A stretch of 64,000 nt of DNA. Source: Silurus meridionalis (Eukaryota; Chordata; Actinopteri; Siluriformes; Siluridae). The position numbers were made by a program, and so were the translations under genes. Below, in pieces: positions 60,826 through 64,000 of the stretch (its first letter is position 1; every line of letters starts with the position of its first letter). The notes beneath the pieces are model-generated. The model made no database searches. It was not told the origin of the DNA and saw only the letters and a list, made by a program, of their open reading frames with translations. The stretch covers positions 5,691,286 through 5,755,285 of the forward strand of contig NC_060902.1 in the NCBI RefSeq assembly GCF_014805685.1, given 5' to 3'.

Positions 60826-61755
60826 AATCCAGCTGTCCTGGCTGCAGAACCAAACGAGGCTGGGGCAGTGATGTACGGCATCTCATAAGGGATTAAAGTT
60901 TAGGAGGCGTCGGATCTGGTTAAGCTCCGCCCCCTGGACTTTTAGTTCTGCAGTGAGGAGTAGCTCGAACAATCCAAGCGTCAGTCCTGATGAAAATAGA
61001 ACCAAACATGATTAAGCTGACCGACTCCTGCTTGTGTTGTTTCTTGCACTGAGAGGACGATTTATTAGGCACACCTAGCTAGCATTTATTACACTGATAA
61101 CTGTAAACTGTAATAGAAATTATTTTTTTCATGTGACATCACGGAGTACCAAATCAGCTCTCAGTGTGAAGCGATCAGGTCATATTTTAATAAACTTATT
61201 TGCTCTCTAGATAAAAAAAAAATAATAATCAAGTGTCATGAAAAACAGGACAGGCGGCATCACAACACACAAGTAAAAAAAAAAAAAAAAAACGAAAAAC
61301 AAAAAGGGAAATAAATGAATGAATGTCAGACATGGAGAAAGAATAAAAGTCAACAGGCTTTCTCCCTGACTTCAGTAAAACATGAAGATTTCAAGAAGAA
61401 TGTGAAGTAAAAAAAAAAACATCCACTTCTGAAACAAGATGATGCAAACGAAGAGATGAAACCTTAAATCTCACTGCTGTCTTGTCTCCGTTTTTTTGTT
61501 TTTTTTTCTTTCACACCTGAAGCATCAATGTCCATACAGCAAACATGATTCAGCACTTCATCATCATGGTCAACATTTACCACAAATGTCACCTTAGTGT
61601 AAAAAAAACAAACAAACAAAAACAAACCAGGGAATGTGTAATATAATAAGTGCTTCATTCTATTTTTCCTGACCAAACTGTATCTGATGGAGGAGTGGAA
61701 TTAAGATGCTACAGTAATAACAGTTCGTTGTTAATGGCTTGTGAATTGCGCTGTG
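60826..61755 (-). other. Probable cers5 3' UTR and flank
   Basis: Immediately downstream of the cers5 stop on the minus strand. No open frame; AATAAA occurs on the minus strand near 61064, so a 3' UTR of about 690 bases is possible. Two A-rich tracts lie at 61210-61300. Confidence 0.45.
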
Positions 61756-61905
61756 TCACCAGCTCTCGTCTCTCCGGGTCCAAGGCTGCGAGCCGAAATG
61801 GCCGTTGGTGCCGTTTTCCCGTTTGGCTGAAGCTGTGCGGGTGGGAGTCTTTTCAGTCTCTTCCTCTGAGCTGCTTTCGATATCACTACGTACGTCTTTG
61901 GATAC
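61756..61905 (-). CDS. cers5: Ceramide synthase 5, last coding exon (C-terminal 49 residues)
   Basis: Ceramide synthases are ER multi-pass N-acyltransferases. The exon opens at the acceptor CACCAG|GTATCC and encodes VSKDVRSDIESSSEEE, the acidic phosphosite-rich tail found in CERS5 and CERS6, then a Ser/Thr/Asn-rich end GTNGHFGSQPW and the stop at 61756. CERS5 is preferred over CERS6 because COX14 and CERS5 are neighbours in human 12q13. The TLC domain and all earlier exons lie beyond the right edge. The tail serines are CK2 sites in the mammalian enzyme. Confidence 0.85.
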   Translation of the reverse strand, partial: VSKDVRSDIESSSEEETEKTPTRTASAKRENGTNGHFGSQPWTRRDESW

Positions 61906-62410
61906 CTGGTGCAAAGAGAACATTCGTAGTGGATGAGAGTCGTGTGTAGATAAGAGCCGCTTCATTAGGTATTCAATAAAATGTTACACACTGATTAGTG
62001 TGTAATCGGTTTATTAGGTTCACATAAGCAGATGCATTATATGGCCAAACGTGGATTTTTGCTCTAATAAAAACCTCCACTATTAAAGAAGGTGGACAGA
62101 AGGGAAGTAAATGTAATTTGTTACTGTACTTGAGTAGCTTTTTCACGTATCTGTACTTGACTGAACTATTTCCATTAAGGGAAACTTTTAATTCACTACA
62201 TTTCAGACTTTTTACTCAACTACATTTTGTTTTATCAATTGTTCCCTTTTATTTATGAGCAGATAAAAACGTAACTTGTCAATTACGTGGCAAGCAACCA
62301 ATCAGGGAAGAGCGTGCGCTGTTTTGAACTTGTTTTGATTGCCATTCGGTATTTTCAGGAATAAATTGCAATGCATATAATAATAAAAAAAAATAATAAA
62401 GCTTACACAT

Positions 62411-62512
62411 GCACTATATGGACAAATGTTTATAGACACCTGACCATCCAATTCCACAGTTAGAGAGGAGGCCTGGAATGCAGTATTGGTTCAATAGGGT
62501 TGAGGTCAGATA
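62411..62512. mobile_element. Fragment of the 60461-type DNA element
   Basis: CACTATATGGACAAATGTTTATAGACACCTGACC is the classical end of this MITE group, followed by GGCCTGGAATGCAGTATTGG-type interior. It is in the cers5 intron. Confidence 0.6.
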
Positions 62513-62551
62513 AAATGAAATGAATAATTAATCACATGTACATAGTATTAA

Positions 62552-63661
62552 CAGCCTTTGCTCAATACTTTGCCGAAGCACCTTTGGCACCATTTACACC
62601 CTCAAGTCTATTTGAGTTTGATGCTACAAGCTTAGTACACCTATTTTTGAGCAGTTTCTCCCATTGTTCTTTTCAGAATCTCTCAAGCTCCACCAGGTTG
62701 GATGGGGAACGTCAGTACACAGCTATTTTCAGATGCCTCCAGAGATGTTCATTCAGGTTCAAGTCTGGGCTCTGGGCCACTCAAGGACATTTACAGAGTC
62801 ATCCCATAGCCACTCCTTTGTTATCTTGGCTGTGTGCTTGGGGTTGATGTCCTGTTGGAAGATGAACTGTCGCCCAGTCTGAGGTCCAGAGTGCCCTGGA
62901 GCAGGTTTTAATCAAGGATGTCTTTATACATTGCTGATTTCATCTTTCTCTCGACCCTTATTAGTCTCCCAGTTCCTGCTGCTGAAAAACATCCCCACAG
63001 CATGATGCTGCCACCACCATGCTTCACTGTAGGGATGGTATTGGACAGGTGATGAGCAGTGCCTGGTTTCCATCAGACATGATGCTTGGCATTCAGGACA
63101 AAGAGTCAATCTTTGTTTCTAATAGTCTGAAAGTCCTTCCTATTGCAAATATTAGGTGGGCCCTCATGTGCCTTTTACTGAGGACTGGCTTCTGTCTGGC
63201 CACTCTACCATACAGGCCTGATTAGTGGAGTCCAGCCCGCTCTATAAAGAGTCCTGGTGGTTCCTAATGAGTGAAGGCCACTGCGCTCACGGGGACCATC
63301 AATATTACAGGAATTTTTCTGTACCCTTCCACAGATCAATTATGTCTCTTGGAGGTCTACAGACAATTCCATATAGTTCATGGCTTGGTTTGTGCTCTGA
63401 TATGCTATGCTAAATGCGCGATCTCATATTGACAGGCATGTGCCTTTCCAAACTATCTCAACTGAATTTACCACAGGTGGACTCCAATCAAGTTGTAGAA
63501 ACATCTCAAGGATGATCAGTGAAAAAAGGTTGCACCTGGGCTCAATTTCATGTCATGGAAAAAAGGCTGTGAATACTTACGTACATTTTTTTCCGTTTTT
63601 GTATTTTTTTATTTGCAAAGGTTTCAAACAAACAACTTCTTTACTTTCCGGATGCACTGTA
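62552..63661 (-). mobile_element. Tc1-like element, family B, second copy, left end missing
   Basis: Interior matches the 41961 element almost throughout (GCACCTTTGGCACCATTTAC, CTCCAGAGATGTTC, AACATCCCCACAGCATGATG, GGTGGACTCCAATCAAGTTG) and ends CTTTCCGGATGCACTGTA at 63661. The minus strand holds the same transposase fragments, broken by stops. The left terminal repeat is lost, and parts of the middle present in the 41961 copy are deleted. Confidence 0.9.
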
Positions 63662-64000
63662 CCTGTGTATAATACACCTTCCACCTAAAAGTACCTGAGT
63701 TTCTAAAAACCAGTTCATTAAAAAAACCTTCATTTATTTAAAAGAGCAGTTTCTTTTAGATCTTTTAGAAATTCCAATGCTAATAAACAGCTGAGATCCA
63801 TCTCGCATGATTCCTACAGGTTATAAAAACATTCACCTTTAAAAATATATTAAGAATGAGAATTGGCATCCTTACAAACTTTGGGCTTAAATATCACAGA
63901 ACAGAATATCAAATAAGGAGGAAAAGTGGAAGAGGAGGCGAACTTACTGCTGAGGAACGAGAGAACGGGATCTACTAGGCAAGAACAGTTTGCGAGGTTA
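63662..64000. other. cers5 intron to the window edge
   Basis: No exon in frame with the last cers5 exon was found. A donor-like AGCA|GTAAGT on the minus strand near 63949 lacks a phase-compatible open frame upstream. Confidence 0.4.

Noticed and set aside
63920..64000. Additional cers5 exon at the right edge
   Set aside because: There is a donor-like AGCA|GTAAGT on the minus strand, but the frame that would join the last exon has stops and no ceramide synthase resemblance.

Overview
The window looks like nuclear DNA of a teleost fish. Its protein-coding genes are split into many short exons with GT/AG borders and match vertebrate families. Introns and intergenic DNA are AT-rich and full of Tc1/mariner relics, an RTE-like LINE tail, hAT-type non-autonomous elements and long (TA)n, (CA)n and (GA)n microsatellites. 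The density of Tc1 copies and (TA)n would fit a catfish or related otophysan, but this is inference; no species can be named from sequence alone.

Layout, left to right. 1-5.4 kb has no confirmed gene: a Tc1 relic, an AT-rich stretch, a possible minus-strand first exon near 2.45-2.8 kb and a near-perfect 34-bp-arm hairpin at 4.53-4.61 kb. 5.7-15.5 kb is a complete 16-exon mcm2 (minus) with an E2F-palindrome/CACGTG/CCAAT promoter. 17.0-18.5 kb is ccdc51/mitok (minus), head-to-head with tma7 (plus, 19.1-23.3 kb). 23.6-29.5 kb is a DNase I-like gene of the dnase1l4/DNase-gamma type (minus, one frameshift), and 35.5-43.7 kb is its intact head-to-head paralogue (plus). 45.9-53.0 kb is a type II keratin (plus). 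55.5-57.0 kb is bcdin3d (minus), head-to-head with cox14 (plus, coding exon at 59.4 kb). 61.76-61.91 kb is the last coding exon of cers5 (minus), whose other exons lie beyond the right edge.

Functionally the genes are mostly unrelated housekeeping loci: replication licensing helicase (mcm2), mitochondrial K+ channel (mitok), a small translation-associated protein (tma7), two secreted/intracellular-type endonucleases, an epithelial intermediate filament, an RNA 5'-phosphate methyltransferase (bcdin3d), a cytochrome c oxidase assembly factor (cox14) and a ceramide synthase (cers5). Arrangement is notable: two likely bidirectional promoters (mitok/tma7 and bcdin3d/cox14), overlapping 3' ends of tma7 and the first DNase gene, and a join between genes that in human lie on chromosome 3 (MCM2, CCDC51, TMA7, DNASE1L3) and on 12q13 (type II keratins, BCDIN3D, COX14, CERS5).

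Two otherwise well-preserved genes carry apparent single-base lesions (tma7 exon 3 end; exon 2 of the minus-strand DNase gene). Each could be a true mutation or an assembly error. I found no convincing evidence of a wholly new biological system; the most interesting leads are the inverted DNase pair, the (TG)n tract at a DNase 3' splice site, two large foldback/hairpin structures and nested transposon insertions.
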